From assembly GCA_945910005.1 (NCBI GenBank), contig OX246741.1:39021872-39085871 (forward strand): a DNA stretch of 64,000 nucleotides, written 5' to 3'. Every line of letters starts with the position of its first letter. The stretch's first letter is position 1. This stretch comes from Isoperla grammatica (lineage: Eukaryota; Arthropoda; Insecta; Plecoptera; Perlodidae). Below the pieces are notes generated by a model. That model worked only from the letters and a program-made list of their open reading frames with translations. It was not told where the DNA came from and searched no databases. Both the position numbers and the translations under genes were made by a program. This document shows, piece by piece, positions 39,431 to 49,665 of the stretch.

Positions 39431-40983
39431 GAGTTAATTATTCAATGAGGTGTTAGCTTGTATGATAGAACTATATCTTGAGATCAAACATTCAGATAAA
39501 ATCCATGTCGTTTTAACATAAAAGCCTCACGCAGGCTTTCCTTATATTGATGTTATAGCTTTGTCCTCCGCACAGAAAAAATATGAATCATACCTCCACT
39601 GAAATTTGCATAGTATGTCTATTTGTAATGTTTGTCCAAAAGGTGATATCTAGAATCTATTAAATGTTTAATTTTTACGCGGTAATACATTTGTTGTAGA
39701 CCCCAAACTAAAGACGCACATTGTTTGTAGTGCTCTACATTCTACATTCTTAGGAAAAATAAAAAATGTTATCACTTTTTATAAAAAAAAAAAAATAATA
39801 CAAAAAAAAAGAAATGTAGAAAGAAATTTAAAAAATGCATTAACGACAAGTTTTGTTGAAAATAAGACTGAACAGGTTTTTTTTACCCCTAATTACAATT
39901 CATGAGGCTATACCAACTGAGATGACACATTCACCATATCCGAAATATAAACAAACCCAAACATTCTCCAAGGTAGATCACGACTATACTTGATTGTCAA
40001 ATCTATATTATACAAGACATGATTTTAGTGATATTGTTTTCATGCTCGACTCTTCCATCCTATCCGGGTTAGTCTAGACCTTCACACTGAGTGCTGCAAG
40101 ATTGGTTGTTTGTATAAATTACAGATGTTAAAAGACTTTACTCCGAGTAATAACTCCTTTCTTTTCTTCCAAATAGCAACCGTAGTCTGCAATCATGTTG
40201 TATCACACATTACACAACCACAGCTTTTGGCCAAGACAATATTACCTCTCTGAAAGTGTGTCACACAATTTCACAGATACTGAATTTGGTAAGTAAGTAT
40301 AGAGTGACTAATTAAATATTGTAAGAACTATTTTTTTAAATAATGTCAATTTAAGATTAAAACACAAAGGTTAAAAATTAAATGTTGTCTTTAAACAATA
40401 AAGACAAATATTCAATTTTGTACCTTAGAGCTTTCTATTTCATTAGAGTTTAGAATGCCACCTTTACGCTGTAAATATGTTGTAGATTTTAAAATATTTG
40501 TTATTATAAAACCTCCTACGTCTTACATAACCTAGACGCTACAGTTGTTACACTTCACTTCACACTCATCGTCTCGATTAGCCCGGGTACTTGAATACAC
40601 ATTTCGTTGTTGTCTTAGAGGGAAGGAAGTTTCTGTTCCCACGAAGAAATTCACATAAAATATCATCTTTTGCACAGCATGATCGGTTTCTTGAACGTAA
40701 ACTTTGTTAATACTATAGGAAATTAAGAAAAAAAATAAACCATAAAACTTTTTAGATTTGTTTGAATCCATACTATATTATAACAGTTATTGTTTCCTAA
40801 CCGATAGGCAGTAATTTAAAATAAACATTACACACATTATGCCAGGACGCAATGCCAAAACAAAAATACTTTCCTGTGCAACCTTAATCAAAGACTTTTA
40901 ACACTTCCTGGGTAATGATACCTGGGCCCGTCTTCATCAGTTAGCGTGCGTCTTGCCGCGGGGCAGCATTCTCGTCCAATTAG

Positions 40984-41003
40984 CCCCCCCCCCCCCCCCC
41001 CCC
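40984..41003. repeat. C20 homopolymer
   Basis: Twenty consecutive C sit in a GC-rich patch. Runs this long are slippage-prone and hard to sequence, so the exact length is uncertain. Confidence 0.8.
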
Positions 41004-41276
41004 GGCAGAGCAAGCAGATCGGCACTCGACAAAAGTCACCCCCGGGGTATCAACTATGCCTAAGTGTATCTACTTTCCTATATGATTTAGTAAATGTCAC
41101 CAACCAATCTATTTGAACTAATACTACTTATTAACTGACGGTAAATTATGGTTATTAAGTTTTGCCTGTCGGCTATAGATTTATAATCATTAATCATAGA
41201 CGTACGTGTTGTAGCAATGATCCAGTTATTTGAGTTTTAATTTGTAATGGTCTTCTAAGAGGGCAAAAAATGAAAC

Positions 41277-41297
41277 GTTGGGATGTAGGATCCCAAC
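41277..41297. repeat. Perfect 8-bp hairpin beside 47-bp array
   Basis: GTTGGGAT (41277-41284) and ATCCCAAC (41290-41297) form a perfect stem with a 5-base loop. Just upstream is TGAAACG, giving GAAACGTTGG, a word also common at the tail of Penelope-like elements. The hairpin ends 12 bp before the minisatellite begins. Confidence 0.6.
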
Positions 41298-41308
41298 AAC
41301 AGAGACTG

Positions 41309-41600
41309 TATGCATGGCTTCGATTCCTGTTAGGTGCCTTGTTGTATAACAAGACTATGCATGGCTTCGATTCCTGTTAGGTGCCTTGTTGTATAACACG
41401 ACTATGCATGGCTTCGATTCCTGTTAGGTGCCTTGTTGTATAACAAGACTATGCATGACTTCGATTCCTGTTAGGTGCCTTGTTGTATAACAAGACTATG
41501 CATGGCTTCGATTCCTGTTAGGTGCCTTGTTGTATAACAAGACTATGCATGGCTTCGATTCCTGTTAGGTGCCTTGTTGTATAACAATACTATGCATGAT
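41309..41600. repeat. 47-bp minisatellite, about 6 copies
   Basis: The word TGCATGGCTTCGATTCCTGT recurs at 41311, 41358, 41405, 41452, 41499 and 41546, a constant 47 bp. The copies are nearly identical: one GGCTTC/GACTTC change, one CAAGACT/CACGACT and one CAATACT. TTCGATTCC resembles part of a polymerase III B box, but no A box is paired with it, so I treat this as coincidence. Confidence 0.97.
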
Positions 41601-43563
41601 GTGTTCGTGCATAGTTATTGTAACAATCATAATGCAAGAAATTAGTGCTTACTATATAGTGTGGCGTGAGCGATTTGCTAGTATTTAAAAAAAATACTAA
41701 TCACTGTAACAAATGTTCATGTCGAATTCTTGGGTTTTATTTTGTATATCGTAACGACAGGGTATACTGGCACAAAGATGAGAGAACGTAACCGATTTGT
41801 GTATGGATAGCAACTAAGAAGGTTGTATTTCAAAATATAGGGATGAAAGATAGTGTACAACAAAGGGAGCCCTTGCTTCATAAAACATATCAGCAAGGTG
41901 AGATACTTTACATGGGGTTTCTTGGAAACAATCGATGACATGTTGCCAGGATTGGGATCTAAATTTGAGTGAAATCCTAATCTATTCTACTTTATTTTAT
42001 AGTTCTTGTTTGTTTTAACATTTTACTTTCCTGGAATGGACTCGAGATTCGTAAATCTTCATTAGTTTGTAGTTTAGCCTCTTAATATCGTACACAAAGT
42101 TAGCACTATATTCCTGGCTATATCACATAGGTTAGGCTTTCCTACACACGCTTTTAGTTATGTACTCCTCGTGTGTTTTCCCCTTATGCACATTATATTG
42201 CGTTATATAACTGATTTACAACGTATAGGTAGTATAAATAGTACACATTATGTAAGCAAACAATAACAATAATTAACCGCAGATATATAATGACACATTA
42301 GGAATAACATAAATTTTACAAAGGAATTCTGTAATTGTTTTTAATGGTTCGTAACAATAATTTTACTTAATTTCTAATGAGAATTTTCATGAACGGACAC
42401 AAAGTTTACATTCAATATATGAAAGGGGGTATACCAATAACTTACATAACCAACCACGTGTATGAAACAAAATAGTGGACGCTACGTCAAACCTTTCAGC
42501 TATAAGTGCGCCATGTTAGAATGTTGTCTTATGTACTGGACAACAATCACAGTGTTGTAAAATACTGCAGAAATGTGTTACCTTGTAAGGCACTTAACCT
42601 CTAAGTACCGTTGTCGTTACAAATAGGCTACAGCAATCGGAGCGTTTGCAAAAGAGTTTTTCGACAACCAAGTACAATATTTAATTACCCGCACCGCATG
42701 TGATGTATTGTTTACCGATAGTGATAACTGTTTACGTCAAGCTTATCGAGAGAATGCATTTTAGTATGATATTCTCTTTATCAGCGGGCTTTGCAAAGCA
42801 CTTTAGCGACATGGAGATATGGTGCACATCAATAAAGAAGCCGAGCAAAGCAGTTAGTGGGAAGGGCGCCACTGACCGCAAAACGCATCGGAGGCTGCGA
42901 ATTAGATTCTTGACTGAATTTATTTTAACGTTTTTTAAGCAAACTGAGTGTAATTCTTTCATTGGGTCTTAGGCATGAGGGCATCTCGTAAGTGTTCCTG
43001 TATACGAAGTATTCACTTGTTGAGAAAATACACATCTGTAGGCATAATGAAGAATCATAACTCAAAGTTTTTGATTTTCTTAAATTCTTTGTTTAGTATT
43101 TAATTCCTTATATTAGCCAGATGTCATGCACATTTTTTAGCGGATATATTACCGAATATTAGATATCGCATTTTTATCTATACAAACACGTGAGTTAGTT
43201 GGTACTTTGCAGCATAAACAATTTATATATATCGCCAAACAAAAGGATAATCCATATTCATTTTAGCTAATCATCTTCTTGTGTTTCGATATGGTGTGCC
43301 TATAGTTCGCTTAATAGGCCAACTGTGAGTAGACATGACAGAAGGACACCAAAAAACGTTTCTCGTGAGCTCGTTGAGGTTGCGCTAAGCTCGTGTTACA
43401 GTCATCGGCCTCGTTACCATTATACAAACATCTCAACACTCAACAGTAATAAAAACAATAAACCCGGCATCCAACGGGCAAAAATGGTGTAACATATTTT
43501 TATTTAGTATTTATTTGTAATGAAACAAATGTTTAGTTTTCAAATAAATAGTATACGTACATA
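41601..43563. other. AT-rich spacer, no gene seen
   Basis: At 42700-42972 both strands stay open together (90 codons plus, 76 codons minus). The stretch is slightly GC-richer, but neither product shows a known motif. Nothing else structured was seen. Confidence 0.5.
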
Positions 43564-44169
43564 TAAAAAATAGTTGTAGAGAGCTTCCAATATTAGTAGA
43601 GCATACTTTAACTTGTGCATTGCGAGCTATATACATAATATAAGAAATAGTTGTAGAGAGCTTCCAATATTAGTAGAGCATACTTTAACTTGTGCATTGC
43701 GAGCTATATACATAATATAAGAAATAGTTGTAGAGAGCTTCCAATATTAGTAGAGTATACTTTAACTTGTGCATTGCGAGCTATTTACATAATATAAGAA
43801 ATAGTTGTAGAGAGCTTCCAATATTAGTAGAGTATACTTTAACTTGTGCATTGCGAGCTATGTAAGAAATAGTTGTAGAGAGCTTCCAATATTAGTAGAG
43901 CATACTTTAACTTGTGCATTGCGAGCTATATACATAATATAAGAAACAGTTGTAGAGAGCTTCCAATATAAGTAGAGTATACTTTAACTTGTGCAATGCG
44001 AGCTCTATACATAATATAAGAAATAGTTGTAGAGAGCTTCCAATATTAGTAGAGCATACTTTAACTTGTGCATTGCGAGCTATATACATAATATAAGAAA
44101 TAGTTGTAGAGAGCTTCCAATATTAGTAGAGTATACTTTAACTTGTGCATTGCGAGCTATATACATAAT
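43564..44169. repeat. 77-bp minisatellite, 8 copies
   Basis: ATAGTTGTAGAGAGCTTCCA recurs at 43570, 43647, 43724, 43801, 43869, 43946 (as ACAGTTG), 44023 and 44100. The interval is 77 bp, except that the fourth copy is 68 bp because 9 bp around ATACATAAT are missing from its end. Variable sites include GAGCATAC/GAGTATAC and TATATACAT/TATTTACAT. The 60-codon minus-strand open frame is a by-product. Confidence 0.97.
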
Positions 44170-44254
44170 TGCTGCAAATTATAAATACATATGGATATTT
44201 GGTTAAACAGTACAAAACAATTCCAAGCAGTGACGCAGTATCGGTTGTGTGTGT

Positions 44255-44277
44255 GGGGAGGGGGGGGGGGGGGGGGG
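44255..44277 (+). repeat. G tract (GGGGA then G18)
   Basis: Four G, one A and eighteen G in a row, just after a short GT run. A slippage-prone homopolymer. Confidence 0.8.
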
Positions 44278-44680
44278 TAACATCTGAATTAGCACCGTGA
44301 TGCATACGTGTAGGGGTCTGTGCTTCAAGGTAGGCCTAAAGAGTGGGTGAAATCTGATTATAAAATCAAGAATTATTACGCAAGTCCTCAGTGTGATTTT
44401 GAGGTCTGCAGGAATAGAAAGAAGTCAGGGTTCGCGTTCACGGTACAACCAACATTGTTGCCATTGTAGTCTCGTACCCAAAACACAGAAGACGAAGGTT
44501 GTAGTTGAAATGTATCTTTGGAGTGAGAATCTTGCTAGTTACATAAATAACATAATAACGCGGCGACATTTGTCTGTTAACAAGATGAACGTAACTTGTA
44601 CAAGTTTCTAAGATTAGATTTATAAGTGTTTAACACGATTTATTCCCGGGTATTAGTTTCATACCATGTGTGGTGATTAT

Positions 44681-44721
44681 GGGGAAGGGGGGGGGGGGAG
44701 GGGGGTGGGGGGAGGGGGGGG
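44681..44721 (+). repeat. 41-bp G-rich tract, quadruplex-prone
   Basis: At least five G runs of four or more bases are separated by one or two A or T. This meets the usual pattern for an intramolecular G-quadruplex. There is no gene nearby to suggest a regulatory role. Confidence 0.75.
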
Positions 44722-45382
44722 CACTTTACTCCCACTCTGAATACGATGACGCTTAGTAATGTTTTAACACGTTCTGAAAGGAGTTTCTTCTATAGCGAGG
44801 TTTTGGGTCAAGAGTACTCTGATAGTTTTTAGACTTATAGATCCGTTCTGTCCGCACGTAATCTACGGGTTTTGAAATTGTATTCATCTTCTAAATCTTA
44901 TGAGAACGTAACTAAATGTTATACCAGTAATATAATATAACATAAATGTTATACTTGGTCATACTTATACCGTGTTTACTGAAAGTAAGCAAGCAAGAAA
45001 CAGTAATCATCGTATTTACTATATAAACATACATTTGAACGTTCATTTGTTTCTCGTAGTGTCAGTTACAAGTTTGGATCGCATATTTTAAACGTGGTTC
45101 AACGGATTCATTAAGGTTAATTAGTAAAGAAGGTTGTGCTAACAATCGATGAATAAGGTTTTGTATTACTATTAAGTTAAGCCATTACAAATGAATCTCA
45201 CACTACCTCATTTTTATTTAAAACATTTATATGTGCATAAAATACTAAATTTGACGATCATTTTTTTTAATCACAGTTTTCATTTATCTCAAATCTAATT
45301 ATATCCCTGCCAGGTGGATCTAATGTACGCAGGAGGTCTGAAAGTAGAGCAGGTAAACTCGTTCCACAGCAACCTTGTGGAT

Positions 45383-45656
45383 ACCGATAGAGGTGGCTCA
45401 GCGGTAAGACGCGAGACTCTAATTCGGGAGGTCGCCGGTTCGATTCCGGCCACCGGCAGTCCTGACTGAAGGTTTTTTCCGAGGTTTTCCTCAGTCGTAA
45501 AGGCGAATGCTGGGATTGAGTCCTACTAACAGCCCTCGGACATTCCTCCCCAGCAATCCAAACACCCTAATAACCTAGTTAGTCACCTGAAGAGGGGCAC
45601 ATCAGGTAAAGCTGGTGTGCACCCTATAACAGGTAGTCCTACGAAAAAAAAAAAAA
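45383..45656 (+). mobile_element. Full-length tRNA-derived SINE with target-site duplications
   Basis: A head related to a tRNA (about 45386-45457) is followed by a body of about 190 bp and an A run ending at about 45658. The 12-bp word AACCTTGTGGAT lies on both sides (45371-45382 and 45657-45668; the two leading A of the right copy merge with the tail), the signature of LINE-assisted insertion. The tRNA part has an intact T arm (GCCGG/CCGGC around TTCGATT), but its acceptor ends do not pair, so it is not a working tRNA. The body contains TTCCGAGGTTTTCCTCAG and GGCGAATGCTGGGA, words I recall from insect SINEs but cannot verify. The exact duplications suggest a fairly recent insertion. It has no protein of its own and would depend on a LINE. 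Confidence 0.93.
45394..45447 (+). promoter_or_regulatory. Split internal RNA polymerase III promoter (A and B boxes)
   Basis: TGGCTCAGCGG at 45394-45404 fits the A-box pattern TRGYNNARNNG at every fixed position. GGTTCGATTCC at 45437-45447 fits the B-box pattern GGTTCGANTCC exactly. Their order and the 32-base gap match tRNA-type promoters. Both boxes are intact, so transcription of this SINE is possible. Confidence 0.9.
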
Positions 45657-45668
45657 AACCTTGTGGAT

Positions 45669-46279
45669 GCTGACGCCATAGATCAGTGAGGTATATTGCT
45701 ACTCACCATTGAGTGGCCCAGGTATTCTGCCGCGTTATCAGAAATGTACAACAGTTTTCCATTCTGAGTCATCATCATCAGAAATCCGCTGAGAGCCTAG
45801 AACATACAAGATGTGGATTAGTTTAGGGTTTTAGAATACTGAATCAAAACAACTTGATTTAACAACCCATCAATGAAATCATTTTGAATCATATATGCAC
45901 AAAGTAGGCACATTTCGATATTTAAAAAAATAAACATACTAATATGATATGATTCCTTATCATTTTTAAATCACTAATTTACTAGAAGAACTAAACGTGA
46001 AGGTTGACGAGGTAAACACATAGAAATAATCATAATTTGGCTATTCGCATGCGTTCATGATCTGGTCATGCGGACACATGGGATTTAACCAAAGTAATAA
46101 CAAAGAATAAAATTACGTTGATTGAAGAAATTGAAAAATATTCACTAAAAATAGGTTTTTCTATAAGTATAACTACTACTTACTATCGTATGTAACATCA
46201 TTTATTCTACTGGAAATAAGAGGTGCAATCTTTTCGAAACGATGGGGCAATAATATACATAGCCTTTTCCTTGAGTTAT
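45669..46279. other. AT-rich spacer, no gene seen
   Basis: AT-rich sequence between the SINE and the 58-bp array. No open frame of note, no repeat and no RNA-like structure was seen. Confidence 0.55.
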
Positions 46280-48549
46280 AAAATACCTATATGCGGTGCA
46301 ATTGCCCGTGCTTATATAGCCATAGTGACAATAGTATCAAATACCTATATGTGGTGCAATTGCCCGTGCTTATATAGCCATAGTGACAATAGTATCAAAT
46401 AACTATATGCGGTGCAATTGCCCGTGCTTATATAGCCATAGTGACAATAGTATCAAATAACTATATGTGGTGCAATTGCCCGTGCTTATATAGCCATAGT
46501 GACAATAGTATCAAATACCTATATGCGGTGCAATTGCCCGTGCTTATATAGCCATAGTGACAATAGTATCAAATAACTATATGCGGTGCAATTGCCCGTG
46601 CTTATATAGCCATAGTGACAATAGTATCAAATAACTATATGTGGTGCAATTGCCCGTGCTTATATAGCCATAGTGACAATAGTATCAAATAACTATATGC
46701 GGTGCAATTGCCCGTGCTTATATAGCCATAGTGACAATAGTATCAAATAACTATATGTGGTGCAATTGCCCGTGCTTATATAGCCATAGTGACAATAGTA
46801 TCAAATAACTATATGTGGTGCAATTGCCCGTGCTTATATAGCCATAGTGACAATAGTATCAAATAACTATATGCGGTGCAATTGCCCGTGCTTATATAGC
46901 CATAGTGACAATAGTATCAAATAACTATATGTGGTGCAATTGCCCGTGCTTATATAGCCATAGTGACAATAGTATCAAATAACTATATGCGGTGCAATTG
47001 CCCGTGCTTATATAGCCATAGTGACAATAGTATCAAATACCTATATTCGGTGCAATTGCCCGTGCTTATATAGCCATAGTGACAATAGTATCAAATACCT
47101 ATATGTGGTGCAATTGCCCGTGCTTATATAGCCATAGTGACAATAGTATCAAATAACTATATGTGGTGCAATTGCCCGTGCTTATATAGCCATAGTGACA
47201 ATAGTATCAAATAACTATATGTGGTGCAATTGCCCGTGCTTATATAGCCATAGTGACAATAGTATCAAATAACTATATGCGGTGCAATTGCCCGTGCTTA
47301 TATAGCCATAGTGGCAATAGTATCAAATAACTATATGTGGTGCAATTGCCCGTGCTTATATAGCCATAGTGACAATAGTATCAAATAACTATATGTGGTG
47401 CAATTGCCCGTGCTTATATAGCCATAGTGACAATAGTATCAAATAACTATATGTGGTGCAATTGCCCGTGCTTATATAGCCATAGTGACAATAGTATCAA
47501 ATACCTATATGTGGTGCAATTGCCCGTGCTTATATAGCCATAGTGACAATAGTATCAAATACCTATATGTGGTGCAATTGCCCGTGCTTATATAGCCATA
47601 GTGACAATAGTATCAAATAACTATATGTGGTGCAATTGCCCGTGCTTATATAGCCATAGTGACAATAGTATCAAATAACTATATGCGGTGCAATTGCCCG
47701 TGCTTATATAGCCATAGTGACAATAGTATCAAATAACTATATGTGGTGCAATTGCCCGTGCTTATATAGCCATAGTGACAATAGTATCAAATACCTATAT
47801 GCGGTGCAATTGCCCGTGCTTATATAGCCATAGTGACAATAGTATCAAATACCTATATGTGGTGCAATTGCCCGTGCTTATATAGCCATAGTGACAATAG
47901 TATCAAATAACTATATGTGGTGCAATTGCCCGTGCTTATATAGCCATAGTGACAATAGTATCAAATAACTATATGTGGTGCAATTGCCCGTGCTTATATA
48001 GCCATAGTGACAATAGTATCAAATACCTATATGTGGTGCAATTGCCCGTGCTTATATAGCCATAGTGACAATAGTATCAAATACCTATATGTGGTGCAAT
48101 TGCCCGTGCTTATATAGCCATTGTGACAATAGTATCAAATAACTATATGTGGTGCAATTGCCCGTGCTTATATAGCCATAGTGACAATAGTATCAAATAC
48201 CTATATGCGGTGCAATTGCCCGTGCTTATATAGCCATAGTGACAATAGTATCAAATAACTATATGTGGTGCAATTGCCCGTGCTTATATAGCCATAGTGA
48301 CAATAGTATCAAATACCTATATGTGGTGCAATTGCCCGTGCTTATATAGCCATAGTGACAATAGTATCAAATAACTATATGTGGTGCAATTGCCCGTGCT
48401 TATATAGCCATAGTGACAATAGTATCAAATACCTATATGCGGTGCAATTGCCCGTGCTTATATAGCCATAGTGACAATAGTATCAAATACCTATATGTGG
48501 TGCAATTGCCCGTGCTTATATAGCCATAGTGACAATAGTATCAAATAAC
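46280..48549. repeat. 58-bp minisatellite, 39 copies
   Basis: The unit starts CAAATACCTATATGCGGTGC and ends CATAGTGACAATAGTAT. The distance from 46280 to the final partial unit at 48542 is 2262 bp, exactly 39 times 58, and I saw no length variant. Two sites account for most differences: ATACC/ATAAC and TGCGG/TGTGG. Rare singletons include TATTCGG near 47045, GTGGCAATAG near 47311 and CCATTGTG near 48119. The array stops inside the next unit. No translation product is plausible. Confidence 0.98.
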
Positions 48550-49625
48550 CCCACGTAAACAAGAGATTTACCTTAGGCCTACAGTACTCAATATATACAC
48601 CACATTAAGCCGCCCCGTAAAAAACTAAAAAACGATCCCAGCTATACTAATGGGGCTGTGGGAATCTTCTGTGACATGGTTGCAATACCGCATAAACACC
48701 GCTCGCTCATCTTATCTGGAGCTATACTCACCCACGATCGAACTAACGTCCTGTCGCAACGTAGGCCTATTTTGCCGTTAATACATTCATTTGAAAGAAA
48801 AACCAAAGACAAATCCACACGGGAGTATAAAGATATCTGCATTAACATTGTATTGATTTAAAACATGCGCGGCTTTTCACGTTTACACATTAACGACCAT
48901 AACAAACTATCTGTCTTTATTTAGCAACGCAAAGTACTCCATGCGATAGCTGTATTTCAAGCAGCTTTGCTTTAAGAATATATCGCCATACAAATAATGT
49001 ATAAATCACATATGTTACAAGACGCGAAAAAATATTATTTACATAGTTTAACGAAGCGTAAAAGCCATTTTCTTATAAATGAACGTTAAGTTGTAATGTG
49101 AAAATTGATAATTGGGCCAATGCAATAAAACCCTGCTTACTGTGTGTATGAGTTAAGAGTTGACGGAGGTGTTAAAGATAGATACTTTTACAAGTAATGC
49201 ATTTAACCTCCTTAAAAGGAGCGTGCAAGAAAATCTACATCCAAACAAACATGCGGAGTCGGAGTAAACTGGTGCTTGTCTTGTGTAAAGTAAGAGTTGA
49301 ACTCTCTGGGCCCTTTAGGTGAAATATACAGCAGCGTGGTTCGAAAGGTTACAACAAGAATGTGTATTTATTATGAGAGCAATCGCCTTAGATTGGCGAA
49401 TGGAAGTATAATATATAGAGTTATAGGTGATTACCACCATTAACAGTAATAAAGATATATATGCCAGTTATTCTGTGTGGAATCATTATTACATAGATGT
49501 GGGTTGATTGAGGTTTGCCCTGCATGTGAATACGGGTGGGCGTCAACTTCATATGTGTGCTTCAGCTATATGACAGAAAACTCTATAATTATGTGCAATA
49601 TTCGTGTTTGCGTTTTTTTTTTACT

Positions 49626-49665
49626 GCCATTTTAAGTTGGTCGTGTTGCTGGAAACTAAAATGGC
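49626..49665. repeat. Perfect 9-bp inverted repeat
   Basis: GCCATTTTA (49626-49634) pairs exactly with TAAAATGGC (49657-49665) across a 22-base loop. No duplication flanks it, and its origin is unknown. Confidence 0.6.

Larger units (their letters stand above)
39431..41308. other. AT-rich spacer, no gene seen
   Basis: Very AT-rich, with A runs at about 39782-39830. A GC-richer island at 40920-41050 contains a C20 homopolymer. The longest open frame (79 codons, minus strand, 40532-40771) is unrecognised. A perfect short hairpin at 41277-41297 precedes the 47-bp array. Confidence 0.55.
44170..45370. other. AT-rich spacer with G tracts, no gene seen
   Basis: Two G-rich tracts (44255-44277 and 44681-44721) are the main features. 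A 72-codon open frame at 44393-44611 is unrecognised. The sequence immediately left of the SINE is ordinary AT-rich DNA. Confidence 0.5.

Noticed and set aside
41311..41590. Polymerase III B box repeated in the 47-bp units
   Set aside because: TTCGATTCC is only a partial match and no A box lies at the right distance.
42700..42972. Overlapping open frames on both strands (90 and 76 codons)
   Set aside because: Neither product is recognisable; a mild local GC rise is enough to explain both.
45386..45457. Functional tRNA gene
   Set aside because: Polymerase III boxes and T arm are intact, but the acceptor ends do not pair and the sequence continues into a SINE body with poly(A) and target-site duplications.
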